This document shows positions 55,194 to 64,000 of a stretch of DNA of 64,000 nucleotides, piece by piece. This DNA comes from an uncultured Carboxylicivirga sp. Its GTDB lineage: Bacteria > Bacteroidota > Bacteroidia > Bacteroidales > Marinilabiliaceae. The position numbers and the translations under genes were made by a program. The notes beneath the pieces are model-generated. The model saw only the letters and a program-made list of their open reading frames with translations, was not told where the DNA came from and ran no database searches. Where the stretch lies: contig CANLLN010000012.1 of the NCBI GenBank assembly GCA_947491945.1, positions 59,409-123,408 of the forward strand, written 5' to 3'. Positions within the stretch are counted from its first letter, which is position 1; each line of letters starts with the position of its first letter.

Positions 55194-56252
55194 TTAAAGG
55201 GCTTTAAACATTTTCAACATCTGACGCTGTTCATTATCGTCAGACTTGTAATAGCTATCGATAAAATTCTCAGCTCCTGACCATACGGTAAGAATGTTAC
55301 CCTGGAAATTATCGCGCATAGCAGGCGTTGATTCGGCTCTGAATTTTAACATATCTTCCACCTGCACAGCTGATACATCCGGTTTATTCCAAGAGCATGT
55401 AGCCACCTTAAAGCCCTTCATGGCAAAATACACGGCAGTTTTATCGGGTCTTTCGTAGTGCCAGTCGCAGATGAATATATCTTTGGGAATCATATCGATG
55501 GCACGGTGCGTATTATTCATGCTTGCTTCCCACATACCCATGCCTGTGGTTTTACCATCAATTAAGCGATCACCCCACATCCACAGCTTGCGGTTTTTGA
55601 TGGCCAGATGATTCCGAATCTTAGTCACCTCATTAGCATAAAGAACGGCTTTATCATGCCCACTGCAGCGCGGACAGTTATCATCACCAATGTAGAATAC
55701 CTCGTCCAGACCAGCATGAAAAGCGGTGGCTTCAAAGGCTTCCATCAGCTCATCAACAAGGGAAAAAACGACCTTGTGTACATCCGGATGTAGGGGGCAA
55801 TAGCTTTTGCAGTATAAGCCATGTTCATTGGGCCATTCATATTTGTTGGGCATCGGAATATGCGGCGTTTCATCGAATTGGGGATACACTTTCAATAAGT
55901 TTTCCAACTCTTCGGCCCACGATTGATGCCCCAGCAGGTTAATTTGCGGAACAATGTTGATTGAATGTTTTTTGCCCATTGCCACCAGTCGTTTCACGTC
56001 TTTGTTACTTAAGGTTGTTTCATCACGGAGCTCAGGGTGCGACTCGTAGGCATAGTTGTAATCTACACGGAGTATCAGGGTATTAATTTTCAGGGGTACC
56101 AGTTCCTTTTCAACAAAGGCAATAAACTTATCGAGATGATTGGCCTGCGGTGCCGCAATACTAAAGCCTCGCACCGGTAATAAGGAGTCAATGTTATTTT
56201 GTGCCAGCAGGGGCATGGAGCTTAACAATAATAGAATAATCAGGTTTCTCAT
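55194..56252 (-). CDS. GH20-like exported TIM-barrel protein
   Basis: A 352-residue exported protein (signal peptide to LAQ, about 18 residues). The motif FHAGLDEVF corresponds to the H-x-G-x-D-E signature of family 20 beta-hexosaminidases with both the Asp and the catalytic Glu kept, and PQINLLGHQSWA and WMWGDR are the expected neighbouring strands. The small domain usually found before the barrel in chitobiases is absent, so it is a barrel-only version. The protein also has two Cys pairs (YCKSYCP, CPRC) not typical of GH20. Beta-N-acetylhexosaminidase activity is plausible but not sure. Confidence 0.75.
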   Translation of the reverse strand: MRNLIILLLLSSMPLLAQNNIDSLLPVRGFSIAAPQANHLDKFIAFVEKELVPLKINTLILRVDYNYAYESHPELRDETTLSNKDVKRLVAMGKKHSINIVPQINLLGHQSWAEELENLLKVYPQFDETPHIPMPNKYEWPNEHGLYCKSYCPLHPDVHKVVFSLVDELMEAFEATAFHAGLDEVFYIGDDNCPRCSGHDKAVLYANEVTKIRNHLAIKNRKLWMWGDRLIDGKTTGMGMWEASMNNTHRAIDMIPKDIFICDWHYERPDKTAVYFAMKGFKVATCSWNKPDVSAVQVEDMLKFRAESTPAMRDNFQGNILTVWSGAENFIDSYYKSDDNEQRQMLKMFKAL

Positions 56253-56358
56253 AGGGAAAGGTTTTTGGTTTATTAATTCCCTAAATATAGTAATCTTTTG
56301 ATTATTTATGGCTTACGTTCAGTCAACACCTTTTTAGTAAGGAAGTGACTTAACGATT

Positions 56359-57699
56359 TCATTTTTTATTTACAAAAGCCATTATTCCTTTTAAGTAATC
56401 ATTGAAATCTATGTTATCGGGGCTTGAGTTCAAGCAAACCACCACCATGTTGTGAGATGGTATTATTGTTATACGTTGTCCCCGGTAACCGTTAAAGTAG
56501 TATGCATCTTTGGGCAGATTGGGAATATTAATCCCGGAGGTGTTGAGCCATATATGTGCACCATAGCGGCCTTTCGATTGTTTGGCGGGCATGGTACTGT
56601 AATCTACCCACCACTCCGGTAGAATCTGCTCGCCCATCCATGTTCCCTTGTTCAGGTACAACATGCCGAAGCGTGCCCAGTCGCGCGCCGAGCAATAGCC
56701 GTAGGAGGAGCCTGCAAAGGTACCGGTGGCATCGGTTTCGATAAGGCTATGCCGCATGCCCAGCTTGTTGAAAAGGGCTTTCTGTGGAAATTGATAATAG
56801 GACTGGTAATCATCGAAGCAGTGACGCAGTAGGCCAGCTATGATGTTGGTGGTACCCGATGAATAGTACCATAGGGAATCGGGTTGAACCTGTGATTTCA
56901 CAGAAGTGGCGAAGGCATACATATCCGGTTCGATGTAAAGCATTTGAGATACATCACTCAGTCTGGTTTGCGAATAGTCTTCATTCCACCTTAGGCCACT
57001 GCTCATTTGCAGAAGGTTATGAAGTGTAATATGACGGCGTTCATCGTTTTGCCAGGCGCTTACTTTGGCCGGCTTATAAAGCTCAAGCTTTCCCTCTTTA
57101 ATCAGAATGCCGGTGAGGGCGGCCGTGATGCTCTTGGTCATGCTCCATCCCAGTAGTGGGGTGTTTACATCAATGCCATCGGCATATTTTTCGGCAATGA
57201 GCTGACCATCTTTAATGACTACCACAGCGCGCGATGTTGAAGTAAAATGTTGATCGATATAGGTTTTAAGGCCATCGGCATCCACACCTTCCGGAACAGT
57301 GTCAGCGATGATACAGCCCATGGGCCAGGGTTCATTCTTGTGTGTGGACCGATTTAAAGGCACCCTACCCGCTATTTCACAGTGTCCTTTCGGGTATAGG
57401 GTGGCACCCACCCCCGGCTCATAAACAGCAGTTTGGGAGATGATGCCGCCAATGGTGCTGACCACTGTCTGTGTCTCCTTATTCACCACGTTTACTACTT
57501 TGTTAAAGGGAAATGTACTGAGCTCCATCTGCTCTACTTTTTCCGGGCTTAGGCCTTCAACAAAAACGCCTGAACACACCATTTTTGCCGCATATCCACT
57601 GGCTCCACGTAGTAAGGGATAGAGAAAAATGGCAGCGATCACCAATGCAAGAACAGAACTTAATATGATCATTTTCAGGATGAAAGGTTTGTTTCTCAT
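56359..57699 (-). CDS. Serine hydrolase of the class C beta-lactamase fold
   Basis: A 446-residue membrane-anchored protein (N-terminal span about 9-27). The SxxK motif is SMTK (GWSMTKSITAALTG) and the tyrosine motif is YSSGTTN, with the third motif near YFNGYRGQRI. The pattern fits penicillin-binding-protein-like hydrolases and 6-aminohexanoate-dimer hydrolases (NylB type). The substrate could be a D-Ala peptide, ester or amide; no lactamase role is implied. It lies alone next to mgtE on the same strand. Confidence 0.88.
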   Translation of the reverse strand: MRNKPFILKMIILSSVLALVIAAIFLYPLLRGASGYAAKMVCSGVFVEGLSPEKVEQMELSTFPFNKVVNVVNKETQTVVSTIGGIISQTAVYEPGVGATLYPKGHCEIAGRVPLNRSTHKNEPWPMGCIIADTVPEGVDADGLKTYIDQHFTSTSRAVVVIKDGQLIAEKYADGIDVNTPLLGWSMTKSITAALTGILIKEGKLELYKPAKVSAWQNDERRHITLHNLLQMSSGLRWNEDYSQTRLSDVSQMLYIEPDMYAFATSVKSQVQPDSLWYYSSGTTNIIAGLLRHCFDDYQSYYQFPQKALFNKLGMRHSLIETDATGTFAGSSYGYCSARDWARFGMLYLNKGTWMGEQILPEWWVDYSTMPAKQSKGRYGAHIWLNTSGINIPNLPKDAYYFNGYRGQRITIIPSHNMVVVCLNSSPDNIDFNDYLKGIMAFVNKK

Positions 57700-57763
57700 G
57701 GTGTGCAGTTTGGATGGTTTAAGCTTTAATAAACCTGATAATAAAGTGTTGGTAAATGCCTGC

Positions 57764-59128
57764 CTATACCATTAAGTTATAAATGACATTCCCGATTGAG
57801 AGGTATAAGAACATGCCAATAATATCATTCATGGTAGTGATAAAAGGGCCGGTTGCAACGGCGGGGTCTATCTTTATTTTATTGAGCATTAGTGGTACAA
57901 AGGTGCCAAACAGACTGGCAAAAAAGACCACAGAGAACATGGCTGAGGATAGGGTAAAAGTCAGTGCCATGTCATCTTTGAAGAAAAAGCTGTAACAAAA
58001 TATTAACGATGAAAGAATACTTGCGTTGAGGAGGGCGATGCCTAACTCCTTCAGTAACTTCAGCCAGTTGGTATCGAGACCTACCGAACCGGAGGCCAGT
58101 GATTGCACAACGATGGCCGAGGATTGCATGCCCACATTTCCCCCCATGGCGGCGATCAGTGGCATAAACATGGCAACACCCGGAAACTTATCGATCAGGT
58201 CGATATGACCGAAGGCCACCCAGGAGGCGAATATACCACCGGCCAGACCTATGAGCAGCCAGGGAATACGAGCGCGTGTGTGTTGCCATACGTTGTCTGA
58301 GGCTTCCACGTCTTCAGTGATACCCGATGCCAGCTGATAATCTTTCTCGGCCTCTTCACGCATGACATCCACTACATCATCAATGGTAATACGTCCCACC
58401 AGGCGACCAATGGAATCCACAACCGGTAATGCTACCAAATCGTATTTATCCATGATGTAACTAACCTCTTCGGCATCCACATCTACCTTCACGGAAATAA
58501 CATCCGAGTTATAAATATCTTTTACCAGCACATCAACCGGACTGAGTAACATGCGTTTTAAAGAAAGGGTGCCCTTTAGAATACCGTTATTGTCCACCAC
58601 ATAAACATAGTAAATCTCATCCACCTCTTCGGCCTGACGGCGCATGCTGCGCAAACAGGTGGGTATGCCCCAGTTTTCTTTTACCTTAATAAGCTCTTTG
58701 GCCATCAGACCACCGGCCGTATCTTCGTCGTAGCTTAGCAGATCGGCAATATCGCCGGCAGCCGTCACATCATCGATGTGCGACAGAACCTCTTGTTGAC
58801 GAGCATTATCTAACTCACCAAGTACATCAGCTGCATCATCAGAATCCATGTTATCGATGAAGCGCCTTGCAATTACATCACTTGGCAGACTCTCTAAAAA
58901 TCGCCTACGATCATTTTCCTCTAACTCGGTAATTACATCGGCGGCTGTATCATCATCAATCAGAAAATACAGGTACTTGGCTTCATCAATACTTAACTCC
59001 TCATACACTTCTGCAATATCGGCCGGGTGCAATGTTTCCAAAATTTCTGATATGGCTTTCTCATTCTTAGCCGCAATCAGTTCCTTTAGATTATCAATAT
59101 ACTCCCTCGTCAATTCAAAATTTGCCAT
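57764..59128 (-). CDS. mgtE: Magnesium transporter MgtE
   Basis: A 454-residue channel. An N-terminal MgtE_N helical domain (about 1-130, with the repeats LHPADIAEVYEEL and LPSDVIARRFIDNM) is followed by two CBS domains (about 135-260) that sense magnesium. The C-terminal pore domain (about 285-454) has five spans and the motifs GGNVGMQSSAIVVQSLA and PLMLNKIKIDPAVATGPFITTMND. The layout matches Thermus-type MgtE. Its stop is 22 bases beyond rsmA on the same strand, so the two are likely co-transcribed. Confidence 0.95.
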   Translation of the reverse strand: MANFELTREYIDNLKELIAAKNEKAISEILETLHPADIAEVYEELSIDEAKYLYFLIDDDTAADVITELEENDRRRFLESLPSDVIARRFIDNMDSDDAADVLGELDNARQQEVLSHIDDVTAAGDIADLLSYDEDTAGGLMAKELIKVKENWGIPTCLRSMRRQAEEVDEIYYVYVVDNNGILKGTLSLKRMLLSPVDVLVKDIYNSDVISVKVDVDAEEVSYIMDKYDLVALPVVDSIGRLVGRITIDDVVDVMREEAEKDYQLASGITEDVEASDNVWQHTRARIPWLLIGLAGGIFASWVAFGHIDLIDKFPGVAMFMPLIAAMGGNVGMQSSAIVVQSLASGSVGLDTNWLKLLKELGIALLNASILSSLIFCYSFFFKDDMALTFTLSSAMFSVVFFASLFGTFVPLMLNKIKIDPAVATGPFITTMNDIIGMFLYLSIGNVIYNLMV

Positions 59129-59150
59129 AATTACAGAGAATTAAAGGTTA

Positions 59151-59927
59151 TTAATTGAGTTCATTCGCTTGAATCATGCATGTCAACTCTATGAAATCGT
59201 TGACACTCATTTGCTCCGGACGCCTTGTCAGAAATTCATGATCAGCGATTGCATCCCGGTTGAAAGGAATTGCTTTTAATGAATTCCGGATGGCTTTACG
59301 ACGTTGATTAAAGATGGCTTTCACCACCTTTACAAAGAGCTTCTCGTCGCAGGGCAACGACTTTACATCGTTACGCTTTAGCCTAATTACCCCCGACTGC
59401 ACTTTGGGAGGCGGGTTAAATACATGGGCATCTACCGTAAACAGATATTCCACCTCGTAAAAGGCTTGCAGCAATACGCTTAATACCCCGTACACTTTGG
59501 TGCCCGGTCCTGAAGCCAGGCGCTCTGCCACTTCCTTTTGCAGCATGCCTACTACCTCGGGTATCTGATTGCGGTGTTCGAAAACTTTGAAAAAGATAGG
59601 ACCCGAAATATTATAGGGGAAGTTACCAATTAGCGAGAAGGGTTGTGTAAATATGCTTGTCAGATCCAGTTTCAAAAAATCCTTGTAGAAAATGCGCCCT
59701 TTCAATTCAGGATAGTGAGCATTTAGGTAGTCCACCGATTCACTATCGAGCTCAATGAGTTTTAGATCTACCTTGTCGCGCTGAACAAGGTACTGTGTTA
59801 ACACGCCTGTTCCCGGGCCTATTTCCATTACCTGCTCACGATCGCCCGAGAGGGCCTCTACAATTTGCTGGGCTATTCCTAAATCTGTAAGAAAATGTTG
59901 TCCTAAATGTTTTTTTGCTCTTACCAT
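59151..59927 (-). CDS. rsmA: 16S rRNA dimethyladenosine transferase
   Basis: A 258-residue KsgA enzyme dimethylating A1518 and A1519 at the end of 16S rRNA. It starts with MVRAKKHLGQHFLTD (conserved QHFL). SAM motif I is VMEIGPGTGVLTQYL and motif IV is IGNFPYNISGPIFF, followed by the C-terminal helical domain (about 190-258). It precedes mgtE by 22 bases. Divergent to it is the UPF0104 pair. Confidence 0.96.
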   Translation of the reverse strand: MVRAKKHLGQHFLTDLGIAQQIVEALSGDREQVMEIGPGTGVLTQYLVQRDKVDLKLIELDSESVDYLNAHYPELKGRIFYKDFLKLDLTSIFTQPFSLIGNFPYNISGPIFFKVFEHRNQIPEVVGMLQKEVAERLASGPGTKVYGVLSVLLQAFYEVEYLFTVDAHVFNPPPKVQSGVIRLKRNDVKSLPCDEKLFVKVVKAIFNQRRKAIRNSLKAIPFNRDAIADHEFLTRRPEQMSVNDFIELTCMIQANELN

Positions 59928-59979
59928 ATCCCAGTGTAATGTTAAATTATAACGTTTCAGCCCACTTGTGGGACTCGTT

Positions 59980-60011
59980 TTGGCCTAAGAGATACAAATT
60001 TTATATCTTCG
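59980..60011 (+). promoter_or_regulatory. Promoter for the UPF0104 pair
   Basis: TTG at 59980-59982 and TATCTTCG at 60004-60011 (one mismatch to TAnnTTTG) are 21 bases apart. Confidence 0.4.
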
Positions 60012-60058
60012 CAGCTTGTTCAGCCCGCAAAGGTAGAAAAACACACCTTAAAGGCGTC

Positions 60059-60097
60059 ATGAAGATACTACAAAAATTAAATTCGTTCAATTTGTGA
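60059..60097 (+). CDS. Possible 12-codon upstream ORF (MKILQKLNSFNL)
   Basis: ATG at 60059 opens a 12-codon frame ending TGA at 60095-60097, which overlaps the GTG start of the following gene (GTGA). Such an arrangement can couple translation. No conserved function is known and it may be chance. Confidence 0.25.
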   Translation: MKILQKLNSFNL

Positions 60098-61104
60098 AAA
60101 AATCAGTATCGAAGTTCATTCAGTTAGTTCTGTTTCCATCTATTGGAGTATTTATCATTTATCAATTATACAAGGATCAGAATGCCGAGGAAATCCTGAG
60201 GGCATTGCGTTACGACGTTGATTATTCGTGGATTGTACTTTCCATTAGTTTGGGTTTGTTAAGTCATGTCAGCCGGGCCATGCGATGGCAGATGCTTATT
60301 CAACCCATCGAAAAAAAGACAGGATTTCTGAATACCTTTCTGGCTGTTATGACAGGTTACCTGGCCAACCTTGTTTTTCCGCGTATGGGTGAAGTATCGC
60401 GCTGTGGTGTTATCAGTAAGTACGAGCGCATTTCTTTTACGCGTGTGGTAGGCACAGTGGTGGCTGAGCGACTCACCGATCTGATGATGCTGGTACTGAT
60501 TACAGTAGCTGTACTGGCGGTACAATTCGATTTTCTGGGTGGTTTTCTTCTGCAAACGCTTAAGCTCGATTCTGTGAGTCAACTCTTTGCCTCCCCTTTG
60601 TTGTACGCAGCTCTGATTTTTACAGTTTTGGCATTGTGGTTTATCAGGCGTTATGCGCGCCGTTACAAGGCATTACAGTTTCTGAATAGCCTGATGGCCA
60701 AATTTACCGAAGGGCTGAGTTCTATCCGGAAGTTAGAAAATAAGGGGCTGTTCATCTTTCATACCCTGTTTATATGGCTGATGTATTTCATGATGATATA
60801 CGTTTGTTTCTTTAGTATGCCTGCCACATCAACCTTGGGAATTAATGCCGGTATTACGATTTTGCTCACCGGCAGTTTGGGCATGATTGCTCCTGTACAG
60901 GGCGGTATTGGCGCCTGGCATTTCATGGTTATCGCTACACTCAAACTCTATGGAGTGCCGCTTGAAGAAGGAGGTGTGTTTGCTTTGCTCGTTCATGCAG
61001 CACAAAATATGATGATTATTATTGTAGGTTTGCTGGCCTTTGTCCTCCTTCCACTCATTAACCGTAAGCATCATGCAGAAACGGATTTGGCAAGACCTTG
61101 TTAA
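60094..61104 (+). CDS. UPF0104/LPG-synthase-like membrane protein, first copy
   Basis: A 336-residue protein with about eight membrane spans of the lysylphosphatidylglycerol-synthase transmembrane superfamily (YbhN/UPF0104). Motifs include SHVSRAMRWQMLIQP, GYLANLVFPRMGEVSRCGVI and the C-terminal GMIAPVQGGIGAWHFMVI. The soluble synthase domain is absent, so it is not a full MprF. Related proteins are proposed lipid flippases or glycosyl carriers. The GTG start at 60094 is used. The second copy overlaps its end by 32 bases, so they are transcribed together. Confidence 0.88.
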   Translation: MKKSVSKFIQLVLFPSIGVFIIYQLYKDQNAEEILRALRYDVDYSWIVLSISLGLLSHVSRAMRWQMLIQPIEKKTGFLNTFLAVMTGYLANLVFPRMGEVSRCGVISKYERISFTRVVGTVVAERLTDLMMLVLITVAVLAVQFDFLGGFLLQTLKLDSVSQLFASPLLYAALIFTVLALWFIRRYARRYKALQFLNSLMAKFTEGLSSIRKLENKGLFIFHTLFIWLMYFMMIYVCFFSMPATSTLGINAGITILLTGSLGMIAPVQGGIGAWHFMVIATLKLYGVPLEEGGVFALLVHAAQNMMIIIVGLLAFVLLPLINRKHHAETDLARPC

Positions 61105-62002
61105 ACTGCTCGTTATTGGTTTTTCTGTAGCCGCTTATATTTTTATTACCATCCGGCTGATTGATTTTGGTCAATGGCATTTGATAGGGCATACATTATC
61201 ATTCTCAATTGAGTCTTTAACCTTGCTACTAACGCTGTTGGTGCTATGGTTTATTAATCTTTTTTGTGAGGCTGCCAAATGGCAGGTGCTGATGCGACCC
61301 TTTATTTCAATGAGTTATCTTACTGCCTGGCGCCAAGTACTTGCAGGAACTACTACTGCTGTTGGCTCGCCTATGCGTATGGCTGAAATGGTGGGACGCA
61401 TGGTTCTATTGCCCAAAAGTAAGCGGCTGGAGGCAGCAGTGATGACCACGGTAGGGGGTGCGATGCAAAATGTCGTTATACTCATTAGCGGCGTACTTGC
61501 TTTTTTTCATTTTCCGCTGCCAGTAATGTCACAGGTGATTAAGGATCATTATTTCTATATTTTGACTAGTAGTATAATTATTCTGTGTGGTTTTGCAGGC
61601 TTATTGTTTTACTTTAGAGATAAAATCCGTTATTACATTTTCCGGCTGGCGCATATCAGGCGTAATGTTATTTTTATCGCACTCTTCTGGACAAGTGTGC
61701 GTCTGCTGGTATTTATCTTTCAACTGTTTTTATGGATGCGTTTATGGGATGTTTATCTGACATTTAGTGATTATCTGCCCCTGGCCTGTCTGTATTTTTT
61801 CTTTATTACCCTATTGCCTTCTCATATACTTATCGATATGGGAATACGCGGTAGTATAGCCCTCTTTTTGTTTTCTTTTAGCACTGATCAAACGCCACTC
61901 ATCCTGCTGGCCACATTTAGCCTTTGGTTGAGTAATGTGGTGGTGCCAACACTGCTTGGAGGCAGCGTATTAATCAAACAAAACACTATCAAACAAGGGT
62001 AA
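61073..62002 (+). CDS. UPF0104-like membrane protein, second copy
   Basis: A 309-residue membrane protein of the same fold as the preceding gene: AAKWQVLMRPF, GTTTAVGSPMRMAEMVGRMVLL and the terminal SNVVVPTLLGG align by position with RAMRWQMLIQP, GYLANLVFPRMGEVSRCGVI and the related C-terminus. The sequence has diverged strongly, and the C-terminal GAWHF-like motif is replaced by HILIDMGIRGSIALF. The ATG at 61073 is chosen because an earlier TTG (61040) only adds residues inside the neighbour. The two copies may form a heterodimer or act on different lipids; that is inference. Confidence 0.82.
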   Translation: MQKRIWQDLVKLLVIGFSVAAYIFITIRLIDFGQWHLIGHTLSFSIESLTLLLTLLVLWFINLFCEAAKWQVLMRPFISMSYLTAWRQVLAGTTTAVGSPMRMAEMVGRMVLLPKSKRLEAAVMTTVGGAMQNVVILISGVLAFFHFPLPVMSQVIKDHYFYILTSSIIILCGFAGLLFYFRDKIRYYIFRLAHIRRNVIFIALFWTSVRLLVFIFQLFLWMRLWDVYLTFSDYLPLACLYFFFITLLPSHILIDMGIRGSIALFLFSFSTDQTPLILLATFSLWLSNVVVPTLLGGSVLIKQNTIKQG

Positions 62003-62050
62003 AGCAAAAAAGAGAGCGCTTAGATTTACTGTTTTTTTTAGAAATCTGCT

Positions 62051-62058
62051 TATCTTGG
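62051..62058 (+). promoter_or_regulatory. Probable -7 promoter box for the HU-SPOR gene
   Basis: TATCTTGG matches TAnnTTTG except for one base and lies 38 bases before the ATG. Confidence 0.3.
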
Positions 62059-62096
62059 GTGCTCGATACCATTTATTAATCAGAATACATCTTTAA

Positions 62097-63212
62097 ATGG
62101 AAAACTATATTCTTTCTTTGATTAAAGAAAATAACCGGGTTATTGTTCCTAATTTTGGGGCTTTTATTGTAGCTAAGGAAAACGGTTTCTCTGTACTTTT
62201 CAATAATTTTCTGAGCTTTAACGATGGCCTTCTTGTTGATTATATTGTGGAACAAGAAGGTATAGAACGTGCCGAAGCCGAGCAAAAGGTAGATAGCTAT
62301 GTTCAGGATGTTAAACGAAGTTTGGATGCATCAGGAGCATACAATATTGAGGGACTTGGAACCTTTACAAAAGATGCTACCGGTATTTTACGTTTTGAGC
62401 AAAGCCTCGATCTTAATAGCGACCAGGCAGCACCTTTCAAATCTCCATCACCGGCCGATAATGAAGAGCTTTTGGATATTGATAATAATGATTCCGGAAA
62501 GGAGCTTTCAGATGGTGAACCTGCACAATTGCCCGAAACTTCGCTGAATGAACAAACACCCATTGCCGAATTTGAGGAAGAGGATGTAGTGGAAGATGAA
62601 AAGCATGCTAAAGTCGACAATGAACGCCCTAGTATCGAAGCAAAGGTATCTGAGAAAGCAATAGCGGGGTCAGCCAGTAAGTATTACATTGATGATGAAG
62701 ACAAGGGAAAACGTAAGCAGACGGTTATCTTTTTTTGGTTGCTCTTTGTGTTACTGCCATTGATCGGTTTCTCTGTTTATTTTTTCTTTTTCAGAGATAA
62801 CCAACCTGCTGAAACCAAACAGCAAATAGCAACAGAGATTCGCGAGGTACCTGCCCCTGACAATGACCTACCCGCAGATAATTCAGCAGTGGCTATCGAA
62901 GAAGGCCCCACAGAGGCGGTTGCACCTGCAGAACCCGCGAAGAAGGAGGAGGTAACAAAGCCGGTAGAAGAGCCCAAGGTGAATAAACCACATCAGCTGA
63001 TTGTGGGTAGTTTTAGCTCGGAGGCCAATGCGCAAAGGATGATACAGAACCTGCATAAGAAGGGGTATGCGCAGGCATTCTGGTTTAAGCATAACAATCA
63101 TTACCTCGTTAGTCTTGAACCCTTTGCTCACCTATACGAAGCGCAGGCCCGTCAGGAAGAGATCTTACAAGGTCAGAAAATGGAAAGCTGGATTATTACT
63201 AAGCGTGACTAA
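62097..63212 (+). CDS. HU-like/SPOR-domain membrane protein
   Basis: A 371-residue protein typical of Bacteroidota. The N-terminal HU-like (CCDC81/HU-related) domain (about 1-100) has VIVPNFGAFIVAKENGF and YNIEGLGTF. An acidic linker follows, then one membrane span (about 208-230), then a proline/glutamate-rich linker and a C-terminal SPOR domain (about 298-371, with HQLIVGSFSSEANAQRM) that binds glycan strands lacking stem peptides at the division site. The HU-like part would be cytoplasmic and the SPOR part periplasmic. It may link the nucleoid or the septal machinery to the cell wall; that is inferred from the domains. Confidence 0.9.
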   Translation: MENYILSLIKENNRVIVPNFGAFIVAKENGFSVLFNNFLSFNDGLLVDYIVEQEGIERAEAEQKVDSYVQDVKRSLDASGAYNIEGLGTFTKDATGILRFEQSLDLNSDQAAPFKSPSPADNEELLDIDNNDSGKELSDGEPAQLPETSLNEQTPIAEFEEEDVVEDEKHAKVDNERPSIEAKVSEKAIAGSASKYYIDDEDKGKRKQTVIFFWLLFVLLPLIGFSVYFFFFRDNQPAETKQQIATEIREVPAPDNDLPADNSAVAIEEGPTEAVAPAEPAKKEEVTKPVEEPKVNKPHQLIVGSFSSEANAQRMIQNLHKKGYAQAFWFKHNNHYLVSLEPFAHLYEAQARQEEILQGQKMESWIITKRD

Positions 63213-63366
63213 GGGTTAATTAACTATGTGATAGTGTTTTGGTTAGACGTGTTTTTGGATTGTATTTATGAAGTATATCGTTTAGGTTGTGGGCAAGCAG
63301 AAAGACGCAATCATATTGAAGTTGTATTTATCATACATTTATTAACCAATAATAAAATGCCTTATC

Positions 63367-63885
63367 ATGAAAACTTTAAAATTTCTAGTGTTTTGTATTC
63401 TATCATTTAGTGTTTTATCGTGTGACAATGATGAAAATAACGAAGCTAATCGCCTAAGTGTTGAAGAATATATTGACCATTTAAAAGCAGGAAAATATGA
63501 TTCACTTGAATTACCAAATTTTACATCGAAAGATATTCCTGCGCTACTTAAATATAGAAATGAAACTCAAATGATAGAAGATTTTCCAGTAAATGGAATT
63601 TCATCATTTTATATGCCCGAGTGTCCTTTAGGTATGTATGCTTTATGGACAATTGAATCAATACGAGCTGTAGCTATTGACAGTGAATATTTAATTGGTA
63701 GATTTCCATCTCAAAACCCTATTGTTAAGAAAAAAGGAGATGCTTTTGAAGTTGAATCAGGTAGTGAAATACAAAAAATTGTAGCTAAAGCATATTTTGA
63801 TTGGTGGGCAGAAAATAAGAATTTGGACTTTGCAAAGTTTAAAAACACTGACCCTCTTAGTGAAACAGATTATACTTGGCATTAG
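63367..63885 (+). CDS. Small lipoprotein (DUF4943-like)
   Basis: A 172-residue lipoprotein with lipobox FSVLSC (Cys19) followed by an acidic DNDENNE spacer. The segment FPVNGISSFYMPECPLGMYALWTIESIRAVAIDSEY resembles, from memory, DUF4943-type proteins of Bacteroidota. Two conserved features are the Cys in PECPLGM and the YFDWWAENK motif. Function is unknown. Base use is more AT-rich than in the preceding gene, suggesting it belongs to an accessory segment that continues beyond the window. Confidence 0.65.
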   Translation: MKTLKFLVFCILSFSVLSCDNDENNEANRLSVEEYIDHLKAGKYDSLELPNFTSKDIPALLKYRNETQMIEDFPVNGISSFYMPECPLGMYALWTIESIRAVAIDSEYLIGRFPSQNPIVKKKGDAFEVESGSEIQKIVAKAYFDWWAENKNLDFAKFKNTDPLSETDYTWH

Positions 63886-64000
63886 AATAATAAATGCCAG
63901 GGTACAACAATGGCTAATAAAGCATCGTTAGTTTGTGGTTTACTAAATACGTATCAAAGTAAATAGTTAAACATGATTATTTACTTTAGGTATAAAAGCT

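Overview
The window looks like chromosomal DNA from a member of the Bacteroidota, most likely a marine or anaerobic Bacteroidales/Marinilabiliales-type organism. The signs are a TonB-dependent receptor, a GH92 alpha-mannosidase lipoprotein, an HU-SPOR protein, the flippase-dut-TPR-DUF4292-EnvC envelope cluster, and promoter-like TAnnTTTG boxes with an upstream TTG about 19-21 bases away. Most of the window is housekeeping sequence. I see no rRNA, tRNA, CRISPR array, prophage or IS element.

Layout. 0-6.4 kb: the 3' end of a TonB receptor gene, a CtpA-type protease, a TonB-C/TPR protein and a DUF418 membrane protein. 6.5-13.2 kb: polA, queD, an ArsR regulator, a polyprenyl synthase, deoC, mazG-like and dtd. 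13.4-28.8 kb: lplA, then a long leftward block of uvrC, ade, mnmG, ybeY, an RsbW-like kinase, envC-like, DUF4292, TPR, dut, flippase, ruvB, a receiver protein and nadA. Many of these genes overlap by 1-8 bases, which implies long operons. 28.8-29.3 kb: an AT-rich gap from which genes diverge. 29.3-34.2 kb: a rightward block of rpiB, lutB-like, an Rrf2 regulator, hemW and a CDF transporter. 34.2-51 kb: hom, metY with an unusual leader, a small membrane ORF, GH92 mannosidase, a Na/Pi cotransporter, a methyltransferase, recJ, lipB-lipA, an M3 peptidase, an AI-2E family transporter and ribF. 51.4-54.2 kb: an AT-rich accessory island of VOC/AraC, a ParDE toxin-antitoxin pair and DUF4160(stop)/DUF2442, with two long structured repeats between the units. 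54.3-64 kb: a LiaF-like protein, a GH20-like protein, a serine hydrolase, mgtE, rsmA, two tandem UPF0104-type membrane proteins, an HU-SPOR protein and a small lipoprotein.

Three observations stand out. (1) A perfect parS site (32071-32086), a second near-perfect one (17864-17879), the divergence of gene blocks near 29 kb, and a visible change from C-rich to G-rich on the + strand together suggest that the replication origin lies in or near 28.8-29.3 kb. (2) A five-methionine, eight-codon leader ORF (MMYMMMTR) with competing hairpins precedes metY, the picture expected of a methionine-sensing attenuator. (3) The 51-54 kb island is arranged like gene cassettes separated by foldable repeats, and one of its genes carries an in-frame stop.
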